Source: Capnocytophaga felis
GTDB lineage: Bacteria > Bacteroidota > Bacteroidia > Flavobacteriales > Flavobacteriaceae
Length of the DNA stretch: 64,000 nt
NCBI RefSeq assembly: GCF_009684755.1
Contig: NZ_BLBC01000003.1
Location: 52,104-116,103 of the forward strand
Direction of reading: 5' to 3'
Shown: positions 1-8,769 of the stretch, one piece after another
Numbering within the stretch: position 1 is the stretch's first letter
How the letters are laid out: each line of letters begins with the position of its first letter
Notes under the pieces: model-generated
The model's input: only the letters and a program-made list of their open reading frames with translations
Database searches by the model: none
What the model was told of the DNA's origin: nothing
Translations under genes and position numbers: made by a program

Positions 1-84
1 CTTTTTACTCCGTACCGACTTCTTTTTGCTTCGTACCGACATCTTTTTACTTCATACGGTCGCCTTTTTACTTCCTTTCTTTCA
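1..84. repeat. 21-bp tandem repeat, four units, cut by window edge
   Basis: The sequence CTTTTT recurs at 1, 22, 43 and 64, a strict 21-bp period. Units 1 and 2 share CTTTTT(A/G)CT(C/T)CGTACCGAC; unit 3 is diverged and unit 4 keeps only the T-rich half. The array lies just past the stop codon of the minus-strand metallohydrolase gene and probably continues left of the window. Its period is half that of the 42-bp arrays elsewhere in the window. Confidence 0.85.
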
Positions 85-98
85 AAAATATCAAAAAA

Positions 99-1217
99 TT
101 ATCTGTTTACAAACGATTTTATACGTTGTACACTCAAAAGCTGCATCCGTTTGAGGTTGATTTTTACTTCTTTTTTAAAATATTCCTCTACAAACGCCTG
201 TTTTTTAAGCAATTGTTCTTTGGCTACACGAACCTCTTGCTCTTCGTCTGCCGTACCACTAATGGAAGTACCTCCGAGAGTAATGGCATCGGTAATTTCC
301 TTAGAACTATGTGTGAGATAAGCACTTACAATTTCAGCAAAATCATCTTCGGGGGAAAGCATTGAGTGAATGGTAAAAAATCCGCGGCGATTGGCTATCG
401 CTCCTTCGGTTAGGATAACATCGGAAGTACGTGCCACCTCACAATCAGAGCTATACAACTTTTCGTTGGTTCGGATGGATTTCCCTACGCTGAAAAACCC
501 CAAACGTGCTTGTTGGTAATCCTGCTCGGACGAAATCACGTAAGTGAACCCTGTATTGTCTTTATCACGACTACAATCGGATATTTTTTTGATATATCTT
601 CCGATAGGCTCTTTACTTGGAAGATCCTTGGAATCAGACACATATCCACTGCTAATCAATGCGAACTTATCCCGCTCATACGGAAGCAATTCCATCAATC
701 GTTTGGCAAACTGATGATGTACGCTACGCATCAGCACATATACTTTTTCGTAATCCTTCGGGTCGAAATCATTGACGTTGTACAGAAACATCTCGGCGGT
801 AGTACCCGTGTGATTCGCAAGTAGTTCCACACCGTGAGCGTCCAAATTTTTTCCGCCGTACATATAAATCTTAATCGGGTTTTTCTCCTTCATAAAATGG
901 CTTCCTCCCACATTGTTGAGCGTATAGGTTTCGAGCCACAAAAACTTAATGGCTTCCAACATCTTTTGAACATTTTCAGCCTCAGGCGGATAGGTATAAC
1001 TTCCTTTCTGAGCAGTGTTTCCGTTCCATCGATAATCCACCTCAATGCCATACGGTAGCGTGAGTTCATTGTGTATCCACGTATCCAATTCGGTGTAGTT
1101 GCGTTGCACAATATTGGCTTCCACCACACTTTGGTCGGAAAGTTTTTCTTGGGAACACCCCAACAACGCCATTGATATTACGATATATATTTTTTTCATC
1201 ATATGTTTGTTATTCAT
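99..1217 (-). CDS. SusCD-associated zinc metallohydrolase-like lipoprotein with degenerate HExxH
   Basis: This 372-residue protein matches the substrate import-associated metallohydrolase lipoproteins that accompany SusC/SusD pairs (TIGR04549 type). The N-terminus has a lipoprotein signal with lipobox ALLGC and Cys21, so it should be anchored in the outer membrane. The ATG at 1217 is followed closely by a second Met pair (residues 6-7, MMKK) that may be the real start. The family normally carries HHEFAH around the zinc site; here the sequence is HHQFAK (near residue 168), so both the catalytic Glu and the second His ligand are replaced. The later EDDFAEIVSAYL segment, usual in the family, is kept. 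It is the last gene of the susC-susD-hydrolase order, 42 bp after susD. It is probably a binding or structural protein rather than an active peptidase. Confidence 0.8.
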   Translation of the reverse strand: MNNKHMMKKIYIVISMALLGCSQEKLSDQSVVEANIVQRNYTELDTWIHNELTLPYGIEVDYRWNGNTAQKGSYTYPPEAENVQKMLEAIKFLWLETYTLNNVGGSHFMKEKNPIKIYMYGGKNLDAHGVELLANHTGTTAEMFLYNVNDFDPKDYEKVYVLMRSVHHQFAKRLMELLPYERDKFALISSGYVSDSKDLPSKEPIGRYIKKISDCSRDKDNTGFTYVISSEQDYQQARLGFFSVGKSIRTNEKLYSSDCEVARTSDVILTEGAIANRRGFFTIHSMLSPEDDFAEIVSAYLTHSSKEITDAITLGGTSISGTADEEQEVRVAKEQLLKKQAFVEEYFKKEVKINLKRMQLLSVQRIKSFVNR

Positions 1218-1259
1218 TTATGTTTTCAAACGGAAAAGATATATCTTTTCCCTACAATA

Positions 1260-2771
1260 TTATCTTGGATTGGGCTCTAACCCTCGATTGATGGCTTCGG
1301 CAGGGATTTGCAACAATTTACGCGGGTCTTCCTTTTCAAGCGGACGATATATTGCGTTTTTACTACTTCGGCTCACGGGAATGTAAAACCTGCGAATATC
1401 GAACCAACGCAACCCCTCGTGCAGAAACTCCTTCTGACGGAAATCCACAATGATTTTGATCAGTGCCAATTGTTTTAGCGTCATACCATAAAAAGGCGTG
1501 TAAGTCTCGTAATATTTACTATCTACGGTAGTGTAAGCATCTCTGGGACAGGACAAAGACGCTCCTCCGTATTTCCCTCTCCAATAGTCAAGCAGGTCGT
1601 CTATGGATTTGTCGTACTCGCGTTTCATTGCGTAGGCTTCCATTCGGTTTAGTAACACTTCATCGGTGGAAAACAGCACGTTAGTTACGTACAATCCTTT
1701 CGGACGCGTTCCCGTGCTTCCGAATAAAGACAACTCATCAAACTTGGCAATATACAATCCGTTAGTGATTACATCTTCCGACGATGAGAACAAATAGGTG
1801 GTTACAAGGTTCAGGTTTTTGCCCGCCTCTCCGCAACCGTCAATCCCTTTGGAGTAGAAAATATTGCGTACCGTAGCTCCCGTTACCCCATATTTTTCGT
1901 TGGATATGTTGCGTTGTATTCTCGACTGAGTAGCGGCAAGCAACAGATTGGCAGGGTCCTCCGTGTGGGTGTATTCTTTATAAAGCCCCTTACGATTGAA
2001 TCGGATTTTTTGCTCGTAGGCTGCCCAATTGCGAAGTACCTGCTTGGGGTCGGCACCCAATACGTAATTAGCATACTCGATAACCAAATCCCATTCGCCT
2101 TTTATCAGATAAAACCTTGAAGCAAAAGCATACGCTGCTTTTTTGTTGAAGTGAAATTTCGGGTTTTTGTAATAATCATCATTAACCAACGATACGCCCA
2201 ATTTCAAATCTTTCTCAATCTTTTCATATACCTCAGCAACCGTTCCGCGTTTGTAATCGACTAAGGCGTGTTTTTCGGGTTTGGTCAAATACGGAATTCC
2301 GGGGCTTTGTTGTGCTTTCTGCGTTCCGTAGGGCTCTGCCCAAATATTGACCAACATAAAATGTAAGTACGCCCGAAGCAAAAACGCCTCCCCATACAAT
2401 GCCTTTACCCTTTCCGTTTTAGGGTACGAAGCCAAAAGCTCCAACGCCTTATTCGCCTGTGCGATACCTGCATAACAAGCATTCCAATAGTTCAGTGGAG
2501 TATCCAAATCTTCTTGGTCGTAATCTTCCCAAAAATACATAGCTTCGTTAAGTCGGGAATGGACGCCATTGACACGCTCCGCCACATTATCGGTTCGGGC
2601 TTCGAGAAATTCAAAATAGCTCGCCTCAGGATAAGCCCCTGCAAGCAATTCGGCGATTTTCTCCTCCGAATCAATAGCCACATTGAGCGACGAATCGGGG
2701 TCTTTTTCCAAAAAACCCTGACACGATGCCAATACCACACTTACTAATGTTATTTTTATGATTGACTTCAT
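1260..2771 (-). CDS. SusD/RagB-family nutrient-binding outer membrane lipoprotein
   Basis: The 503-residue protein has a lipoprotein signal (MKSIIKITLVSVVLASC, Cys17) and the helical TPR-like fold typical of SusD, with the N-terminal FLEKDP segment, the YFEFLEARTDNV region near residue 52, and the C-terminal RQKEFLHEGLRWFDIRRF signature near 450-468. SusD forms the lid over a SusC TonB-dependent transporter and captures oligosaccharide or peptide ligands on the cell surface. The ligand cannot be told from sequence. Its susC partner normally lies immediately upstream, but here it is 1.9 kb away with two genes and several repeats in between. Length is normal for the family. Confidence 0.93.
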   Translation of the reverse strand: MKSIIKITLVSVVLASCQGFLEKDPDSSLNVAIDSEEKIAELLAGAYPEASYFEFLEARTDNVAERVNGVHSRLNEAMYFWEDYDQEDLDTPLNYWNACYAGIAQANKALELLASYPKTERVKALYGEAFLLRAYLHFMLVNIWAEPYGTQKAQQSPGIPYLTKPEKHALVDYKRGTVAEVYEKIEKDLKLGVSLVNDDYYKNPKFHFNKKAAYAFASRFYLIKGEWDLVIEYANYVLGADPKQVLRNWAAYEQKIRFNRKGLYKEYTHTEDPANLLLAATQSRIQRNISNEKYGVTGATVRNIFYSKGIDGCGEAGKNLNLVTTYLFSSSEDVITNGLYIAKFDELSLFGSTGTRPKGLYVTNVLFSTDEVLLNRMEAYAMKREYDKSIDDLLDYWRGKYGGASLSCPRDAYTTVDSKYYETYTPFYGMTLKQLALIKIIVDFRQKEFLHEGLRWFDIRRFYIPVSRSSKNAIYRPLEKEDPRKLLQIPAEAINRGLEPNPR

Positions 2772-2870
2772 AGTATTGTTTTTGAATCTGTTTTATAATT
2801 CTTTATTTTATAGCTAACTTTATATAAGTTGTCGCACTCTAAAATCCTCTAAGGATATTTTTTAGACTTT

Positions 2871-2954
2871 ACATCCCCCCTACCCCCTTTCAAAGGGGGA
2901 ATTATTTCCGCCATATTCCTCCTTTGAAGGAGATGTCCGAAGAACGGAGGATGT
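2871..2954 (+). repeat. Composite palindromic repeat, copy R1 (full unit)
   Basis: An ~84-bp unit that starts ACATCCCCC and ends GGAGGATGT, so its ends are an imperfect inverted repeat. Inside are two hairpins, CCCCCTTTCAAAGGGGG and CTCCTTTGAAGGAG, separated by AATTATTTCCGCCATA. Near-identical full units occur at 3521-3603 and 3633-3716. It lies in the 322-bp gap upstream of susD, which otherwise holds only R2 and an AT-rich leader. Confidence 0.9.
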
Positions 2955-2979
2955 TTGTTAACTACTACACGAAACTTTT

Positions 2980-3034
2980 ACATCCCCGCAGCCCCCTTCA
3001 AAGGGGGAACTTTTACCGCTATGTCCTTCCTCTA
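2980..3034 (+). repeat. Composite palindromic repeat, copy R2 (decayed)
   Basis: The first hairpin is intact (GCCCCCTTCAAAGGGGG), but the second half, after TTTTACCGCTATGTCC, has lost its GGAGG arm. It is a decayed copy of the R1 unit in the same orientation. Confidence 0.75.
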
Positions 3035-3093
3035 AAAAAAAAGAGAATATTTAACCTTTTCATCTTCTAAAAATATCCAAAAGCAAAATTTTT

Positions 3094-3504
3094 TCAGTCT
3101 GATTCCCCCTTTGAAGGGGGTAGGGGGATGTCTTCCTGTTCCTTTTGTAATTCCCTAATCTTTTCTTCGAGCGATAACATAACACTAAACATATTATACT
3201 TTATCTCTTCATTGGAAAAACGAATAAATGTAACTCCATATTTTTCAATACCTCCCTGTCTTTGTGCATCTTCCAAATATCTAAAATCGTGGATATTCCC
3301 ATCTACTTCAATAGCTAATCTCAATTCGTGACAATAAAAATCAACAATATATTCCAATATAGGCACTTGCCGATGAAATTCCACTCCCAACGCTTTGTTT
3401 TTTATTTGTTTCCAAAGTAAAACTTCACTCAAAGTACTGTTTTTGCGTAATATTCTCGCAAATTCTTTCAACTTTGGATTATATGGTATAATCTTATTTG
3501 TCAT
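3094..3504 (-). CDS. DUF559 (Vsr-like) endonuclease-domain protein inside repeat cluster
   Basis: This 136-residue protein has the DUF559 fold, related to very-short-patch-repair and other restriction-like nucleases. Visible family features are the N-terminal segment with LRKNSTLSEVLLWKQIK (about residues 19-35), FHRQVPILEYIVDFYC (43-58), and LAIEVDGNIHD (63-73) with the acidic catalytic-type residues. The C-terminal residues PLPPSKGESD are encoded by the inverted repeat copy R3, so the gene runs into the repeat. Repeat copy R4 begins 16 bp upstream of the start codon. Biochemical function of DUF559 proteins is poorly known. The close fit with flanking repeats suggests a repeat-nuclease unit rather than a host gene. 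Confidence 0.8.
   Translation of the reverse strand: MTNKIIPYNPKLKEFARILRKNSTLSEVLLWKQIKNKALGVEFHRQVPILEYIVDFYCHELRLAIEVDGNIHDFRYLEDAQRQGGIEKYGVTFIRFSNEEIKYNMFSVMLSLEEKIRELQKEQEDIPLPPSKGESD
3101..3132 (-). repeat. Palindromic repeat, copy R3 (half unit, inverted)
   Basis: This is the first half of the repeat in reverse orientation (ATTCCCCCTTTGAAGGGGG followed by TAGGGGGATGTC). It overlaps the last ten or so codons of the DUF559 gene. With R4 it brackets that gene in inverted orientation. Confidence 0.85.
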
Positions 3505-3520
3505 TTATCGTTTCATTTTT

Positions 3521-3603
3521 ACATCCCCCTACCCCCTTCAAAGGGGGAATTATTTCCGCCATACTCCTCCTTTGAAGGAGGTGTCCGAAGGACGGAGGAT
3601 GTT
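3521..3603 (+). repeat. Composite palindromic repeat, copy R4 (full unit)
   Basis: Full unit from ACATCCCCCTACCCCC to GGACGGAGGATGT, nearly identical to R1 and R5. It begins 16 bp from the DUF559 start codon on the upstream side of that gene. Confidence 0.9.
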
Positions 3604-3632
3604 TTTGTTATTACCCATTACGACCAACTGTT

Positions 3633-3716
3633 ACATCCCCCTCCCCCTTCGAAGGGGGAATTATTTCCGCCATACTCCTCCTTTGAAGGAGGTGTCCGAA
3701 GGACGGAGGATGTTTT
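3633..3716 (+). repeat. Composite palindromic repeat, copy R5 (full unit)
   Basis: Full unit in direct orientation to R4 and only 29 bp from it, ending 24 bp from the methyltransferase stop codon. Both internal hairpins are intact. Confidence 0.9.
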
Positions 3717-3740
3717 TGTTTTTTCACATAAAACTCTTTT

Positions 3741-4367
3741 TTACAACTTTTGTGCTACAAACCGGATTACAGAGCCCTTCCCGTTATGAAAAAGCCCTTC
3801 CGAAAGTTCAACTTCCTCTTCTACCAACATTTCAAAGCTAAAATTATTAAAATCTGCTTTTATTTCTTCTATGGAAAACAAAGATTCCATATCCGCAGGT
3901 CCGCCTACTCTTGGGTTCTTCTTGCGATAGTCGAAATGTTTTTTGCCGAACGCCTCAAAAATAACCGTTCCTCCTTTTTTCAAAAGCTTTGCCAACTGCT
4001 TGTGATAGTCCGATTTTATATTTGGCTGAAAATGAGCGTAAATCAGTGCCATAACGTCAAAACTTTCTTCCGAAAAACCCAATGCAGGCAACTCCCCTAC
4101 TTTGTAATCGATACAAACAGCATTTTCGTCAGCCAACTGCAAAGCCTTTTCTTTACCCATTTCGCTAATATCGAAAGCACTAACCTGCCAACCTTGCGTG
4201 GCGGCATACACCGCGTTTCTGCCTTCGCCTTCCGCTGCCAACAAAAGGGAAGTCGGAACGATTTTATCGATTTGTTCTTTAAAAAAACAATTCGGTTGCT
4301 TGCCATATACAAAATCTTCCATCTTGTAATGACTATTCCACTTATCTATCCAACTGTTGTTATCCAT
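3741..4367 (-). CDS. Class I SAM-dependent methyltransferase
   Basis: The 208-residue protein has a Rossmann methyltransferase core: motif I is LLLAAEGEGRNAVYAA (about residues 40-56), followed by an acidic strand end (VSAFDIS), then FDVMALIYAHF and the GGTVIFEAFGK strand. The N-terminal WNSHYKMEDFVYGKQPN resembles small TehB-like or thiopurine-type methyltransferases. The substrate is unknown. The gene sits between susC and susD together with the DUF559 gene and repeats, so it is probably cargo or a late insertion rather than part of nutrient uptake. The ATG at 4367 is well supported by the conserved N-terminal segment. Confidence 0.85.
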   Translation of the reverse strand: MDNNSWIDKWNSHYKMEDFVYGKQPNCFFKEQIDKIVPTSLLLAAEGEGRNAVYAATQGWQVSAFDISEMGKEKALQLADENAVCIDYKVGELPALGFSEESFDVMALIYAHFQPNIKSDYHKQLAKLLKKGGTVIFEAFGKKHFDYRKKNPRVGGPADMESLFSIEEIKADFNNFSFEMLVEEEVELSEGLFHNGKGSVIRFVAQKL

Positions 4368-4478
4368 CTGTCGTTAGTTTTTATTGTTTTATCTTCGAGA
4401 AAACTCTCCGATATTATTTTCATTTAATCATAATTTTGAATGCTGCACAAAGTTTCTATGCTTTTTCCCTGTTGGAAA

Positions 4479-4604
4479 GCAACGAAAGGCAGTTTCTCGT
4501 CAGTTTCTGCTCGGCGGGTAGCAACGAAAGATACTTTCTCGTCAGTTTCCGCTCGGCGGGTAGCAACGAAAGACACTTTCTCGGCAGTTTCTGCTCGGCG
4601 GGAA
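4479..4604. repeat. 42-bp tandem repeat, three units
   Basis: GCAACGAAAG recurs at 4479, 4521 and 4563, giving three 42-bp units that also share TTTCTCG(T/G)CAGTTTC and GCTCGGCGGG. Because 42 is a multiple of three and the unit lacks stops in several frames, both strands show short open frames here with 14-residue repeats. I do not regard these as genes. The array lies just beyond the 3' end of susC. Confidence 0.9.
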
Positions 4605-4652
4605 GTTCTGAAAAGAACCTATCTGCCAAAAAACTTCCGTCAGCCATTCCGA

Positions 4653-7600
4653 CTAAAACCCAACATTCACCGTTAGAGTAAATTGTTTGGGAGTTGGAAG
4701 CGAAACTCCGCCCGAACGATAATACTCAGGGTCTTGCCCTTTGAGGCGACTATCCGAATATATTAAAAACGGATTGGTTACCTGCCCGCGAATGTTCAAC
4801 GACTTCATTTTATAGCGTTTGATGGCACTTTCAGGCACGTTGTATCCCAATGAAATGTTCTTCATACGCACGAAACTTCCGTCGGCTACTCGGTTTTGCG
4901 AATAGTTATACGTGTTGTACGCCTTCTCGATATTTTCCTGCCCGATAAGTCGGATTAAATCCTGCGAAGGAAGTGCGGGAACTTCGGTTCGCCATTCGTC
5001 GCCGGGGGCTATCCATCGGTCGTAATATTCGGTTGAAAATACATTCAAATCCGCAAAAGCAGGGTCAAACGACGGATTCAATCGGATTTTATTCCCTGCC
5101 TGCATCGTTACGAAAAACGAAAACTCCCAATTCTTATAGTTGAACGTGTTGGACAATCCTCCATTGACATTCGGCTCGATAGAACCGTGATAAATCAGAT
5201 ACGATTTGGAATATTGAGCATCTAAAAAGTCCGCTCCTGCAATGTTGCCATAAGCTCTGTTATTGAGCGGATACAATCCGAAGTCAAAAGTAGGCAATCC
5301 GTAATTGTTCAGTCCTTGATAATTGAACGAGAACAACGACCCTTTCGGGAAACCTACAATGTTTCCGCGTCCTGCTCCTGCCACCATATCGAACGTATTG
5401 GGAGTATTGAGCAATCGGGTGATTTTCTGATTCATATAACTTATGGTGAAGTTGGTCGTCCATTTGAAATCATCGGTCAGAATGTTTTTGGAGTTCAAAG
5501 CCAATTCCACGCCTCGCGTACGCATATCACCGAAGTTGGCGTATTTGTAATATTGCCCGCCCACGCCCGAAGTTCGGACAAGGTCTATCAAATCGAACGA
5601 ATTCCGTTGATACATATCAATGGTGGCACTCAAACGATTATTAAAAAAGCCTGCATCAATCCCCAAATTCAGTTCGTACATTTTCTCCCACGTGAGGTCG
5701 CGGTTCTCCAAGTGCAAAATACGCAAGGCATTCTCGCGGTCTTTGAAGTGAAAACGATTCAGAATTACATTTTTATACACTGCATTGGAATTGATTGCCT
5801 GTTCGTTCATCTTGGCAGTAAGTCCGTAGCTGAGGCGGAAGGCAAGGGTCGAGAAATAGTTTTGGTCTTTCATAAAATCCTCTTGGTCGATGTTCCACTT
5901 TCCGCCGACATTCCACGTAGGTAACCAACGCGAACGACTGTTTTTTCCTGCCGTATTGGAACCCTCATAGTTCAGTACCGTATTGAAAATGTATTTGCCC
6001 TTGTATCCGTAAGTACCACTCAAAGAGAAAGTAAGCCCACGGTCGTAACGTTCGAGCCACGCAAAATAATCATTGCCTTCATCTATCAGCTTTTGGAAAA
6101 TCAGCGGATTGGTAAATATCTGATTTCCTTTATCGTACTGAATCCCATAACCCTGAAAAGGATTGACGGTGCGGTCAGCGTAACGCATTTCGGCAAATCC
6201 GAAGGCTTTGATGTCGTGGTCGCCCAAAGATTTGTTATAATCCAACGCCAAACGTGCTTGATAGCTTTTGAGTGTAGTTTCGGTTTTGTTGAAAATTCCT
6301 CCGTGCGTAAGTCCTATTTTGGGTTGCGACAGCGGATTATCTTTATCTTTTATCAGATAGATATTTTGTTGAGCCACCCAAGGGGTTTCGTTGGCACGGA
6401 AGGCTTGTACCACGTTCGAGGGTTCTTTGATAAAATGTGCCGAACTTGTTGATGCCTGACGCGTAGAGAGCAAAGCGGTCGCTTCCAAATCTTTATTTAC
6501 TTTGTAAGATGCCTCTGCTTGTATTTTGAAATCCAACAGATTGATGTCAAGGTAATTGTTTTCGTATTCACTTAAAATATTAAACGGAGCCCAATTGTTG
6601 CGATAATATTCCAATTTACCATCGGTTCCGCGTGGTCGCAAAGTTCGTGAAGTTCCCAAAGCATAGGAAAACGGATTGATGTCGAAATCTCGCTCAAACG
6701 AACCTATGGTGGTGTTTTTGCGTTGGGTAAATGTTCCCGGAGCTTTTTGGTTTCGCATATTTCCTTGTACGGAAAGCGTCGTTTTGAAATCATCGGTGAT
6801 GAAAAACGTACTCTTTAAGTTGGCTGTGATACGTCGCACGCGGTCGGTAATCGTCCAACCTTTATCGTCAAACAACCCCAATGAGGCGTACGTTGTTGTA
6901 TTTTTTCCTCCGCCCGAAAAGGTCAAAGTATGTTGCTGAATAGGATTTACCGTAAATAAATGTCTGAACCAATTGGTATTGATGTACTCACGTTCCTTGA
7001 AGAAGGCTTGTCGGGCTTCTTCGGTATTGGCAATGTAGTAATCACCCGTTTGCGGATTGATGGTACTAATGCCTTTATATAACTGATAATAAATTCCGCT
7101 ACGTCTGCCATAAAGAGCATCACGCAGACTGAAATAGCCTTTGTTTGCCAATTCCTGATAAACGGACATTGTTTCCTGTGAATTGAGCAGGTCATAATCT
7201 CTGTAAGAAGGAATCTGACGGAAACTCTGCTCGTACGAATACGTTATTCGGTTGGGCGTATCGCGTTTGGCGGTTTTGGTAGTAACGACAATCACGCCGT
7301 TCAAAGCTCTTGCTCCATATACCGACGTTGCAGAAGCGTCTTTCAGCACCTGAATATCTTCAATATCGGCAGCGTTAAGCCCTGCAATGGCAGAACTGAT
7401 AAGGGTAACGGCATCACCCGAGACCAATTGGTCGAGCGTAAGCGATACCAAATCTTCGTACACCGCTCCGTCAATGACCCACAGCGGTTGCACATTCCCG
7501 ATGATGGAAGCCCCACCACGGATATTGATACGCGGAGCCGAACCGAACGTTCCCGTTACGTTTTGTATGGAAAGCCCCGCTACGCGTCCTTCGAGCATAC

Positions 7601-8015
7601 GCGAGACGTCCGCCACACCATCCATCTTTACTTGTTCCATCTTTACCGATGCGGAAGCCCCTGTAAATACGCGGTTTTTTATCTTCTGATATCCTGTAAC
7701 TACTACGGCGTCAAGTTCCTGCACGTCTTCTTTCAGTACGATATGCACTGTGGAAGAGGTAATCTTTACACGTTGGGTCTGAAACCCGATGTAGCTCACC
7801 ACTAAGGTTTGTCCGTTTTCGGCTTTTGTGGTAAATTTCCCGTCGATATCGGTCGTTACGCCCACATTTCGTTCCTTTACGATGACGGTTGCCCCCAATA
7901 GCGGTACTCCTTGATTGTCCACCACAGTTCCTTTTATTTCTTGTTGTGCCATCGCCCATTGCGAGCAAAGTAAAAATATAGTGTATAATAGTTTCTTTAT
8001 CATTGATTGATTCAT
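4653..8015 (-). CDS. SusC/RagA-family TonB-linked outer membrane transporter
   Basis: The 1120-residue protein starts with a signal peptide ending at AMAQ, then a carboxypeptidase-like regulatory domain (about 25-90, IKGTVVDNQGVPLLGATV), a TonB-box region near QELDAVVVTGY, a plug domain with INIRGGASI and ATSVYGARALNGVIVVTT (about 165-250), and a 22-strand type barrel ending in the aromatic residue of LTVNVGF. It imports a bulky nutrient across the outer membrane with energy from TonB-ExbBD and works with SusD. Start: two Met residues (1 and 5) are possible. An intact susC without an adjacent susD is unusual; the susD gene lies 1.9 kb downstream in the same direction. Confidence 0.95.
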   Translation of the reverse strand: MNQSMIKKLLYTIFLLCSQWAMAQQEIKGTVVDNQGVPLLGATVIVKERNVGVTTDIDGKFTTKAENGQTLVVSYIGFQTQRVKITSSTVHIVLKEDVQELDAVVVTGYQKIKNRVFTGASASVKMEQVKMDGVADVSRMLEGRVAGLSIQNVTGTFGSAPRINIRGGASIIGNVQPLWVIDGAVYEDLVSLTLDQLVSGDAVTLISSAIAGLNAADIEDIQVLKDASATSVYGARALNGVIVVTTKTAKRDTPNRITYSYEQSFRQIPSYRDYDLLNSQETMSVYQELANKGYFSLRDALYGRRSGIYYQLYKGISTINPQTGDYYIANTEEARQAFFKEREYINTNWFRHLFTVNPIQQHTLTFSGGGKNTTTYASLGLFDDKGWTITDRVRRITANLKSTFFITDDFKTTLSVQGNMRNQKAPGTFTQRKNTTIGSFERDFDINPFSYALGTSRTLRPRGTDGKLEYYRNNWAPFNILSEYENNYLDINLLDFKIQAEASYKVNKDLEATALLSTRQASTSSAHFIKEPSNVVQAFRANETPWVAQQNIYLIKDKDNPLSQPKIGLTHGGIFNKTETTLKSYQARLALDYNKSLGDHDIKAFGFAEMRYADRTVNPFQGYGIQYDKGNQIFTNPLIFQKLIDEGNDYFAWLERYDRGLTFSLSGTYGYKGKYIFNTVLNYEGSNTAGKNSRSRWLPTWNVGGKWNIDQEDFMKDQNYFSTLAFRLSYGLTAKMNEQAINSNAVYKNVILNRFHFKDRENALRILHLENRDLTWEKMYELNLGIDAGFFNNRLSATIDMYQRNSFDLIDLVRTSGVGGQYYKYANFGDMRTRGVELALNSKNILTDDFKWTTNFTISYMNQKITRLLNTPNTFDMVAGAGRGNIVGFPKGSLFSFNYQGLNNYGLPTFDFGLYPLNNRAYGNIAGADFLDAQYSKSYLIYHGSIEPNVNGGLSNTFNYKNWEFSFFVTMQAGNKIRLNPSFDPAFADLNVFSTEYYDRWIAPGDEWRTEVPALPSQDLIRLIGQENIEKAYNTYNYSQNRVADGSFVRMKNISLGYNVPESAIKRYKMKSLNIRGQVTNPFLIYSDSRLKGQDPEYYRSGGVSLPTPKQFTLTVNVGF

Positions 8016-8170
8016 AAATGATAACTTTTGTTGTTTGTTATTTGATATTATCGAATTTATATTATATAGCTAATTCACTTCAAATTGTCAAGTCGTAAAA
8101 CTCTCCTTTGAAAGAGGAAACCTACGAAAGTGAGTATTCGTGAAAAAACTCAGAATGTCATACTAAAAAG

Positions 8171-8202
8171 GACATCCCCCTATCCCCCTTCAAAAGGGGG
8201 AA
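8171..8202 (+). repeat. Palindromic repeat, copy R6 (half unit)
   Basis: ACATCCCCCTATCCCCC followed by TTCAAAAGGGGGAATTATA: the first hairpin half of the R1-type unit, here between susC and the first 42-bp array. Confidence 0.85.
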
Positions 8203-8328
8203 TTATAACGACAAATTATTGCAAGTTAGCCATATGATTCTATACTCATCATTGGTTTCTTTTTCCGATTTCATAAATATTTATCAATACATTGCATTGT
8301 TCTTTCCTAAATTATTTATTTTCAATTT

Positions 8329-8747
8329 TTGCATTACCGCTTCTATCCATTATCATTTGATATTCACGTATTTCATCGGTGTTTTATGTCATTATCAACT
8401 GATATCTTTTCTATTCATCAATGTTTTATTTGGATATAAAATGATATTTACTTTCCTCACTCGTGTTTTATGCCATTATCAATTGATATTTGCCTGTTTC
8501 ATTAGTGTTTCTATCAAAATTGAATTAGGCGAAGCCCGTTTCACCACTGAAATGCCTTTCGCAGAGTCTGCGATGAGTGATTCACCTCTGTTTTAACAAA
8601 AACCAAATCAGGCGAAGCCCATTTCATCAGTGTTTTGATAAAAATATAATCTTACATTAGTCGTTTCATCGGTGTTTCTGCCAATGTAACTTTTTATTTT
8701 TGATGTTTCACTCGTGTTTTAATCAAAATACAATTTTACATCGTTTA
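8329..8747. repeat. 42-bp degenerate tandem array A, ten units
   Basis: A TTTCA(T/C)(C/T)NGTGTTTT-like motif starts units at 8329, 8371, 8413, 8455, 8497, 8539, 8580, 8622, 8664 and 8706, so spacing is 42 bp with one 41-bp step. Units differ from each other but keep the leading motif and an AT-rich tail such as ATCAAAATACAATTTTACAT. The unit at 8539 contains the small palindrome TCGCAG-AGT-CTGCGA. The array ends about 20 bp from the trkA stop codon. A 125-residue open frame across it is explained by the multiple-of-three period. Confidence 0.9.
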
Positions 8748-8769
8748 TTTTTCGATGTTATTAACATTG

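Noticed and set aside
4436-4681. 81-codon open frame over the 42-bp repeats after susC
   Set aside because: Several frames on both strands are open because the repeat period is a multiple of three; no start context or homology.
8219-8596. 125-codon open frame over array A
   Set aside because: It is explained by the 42-bp period and lacks a promoter or a conserved protein pattern.
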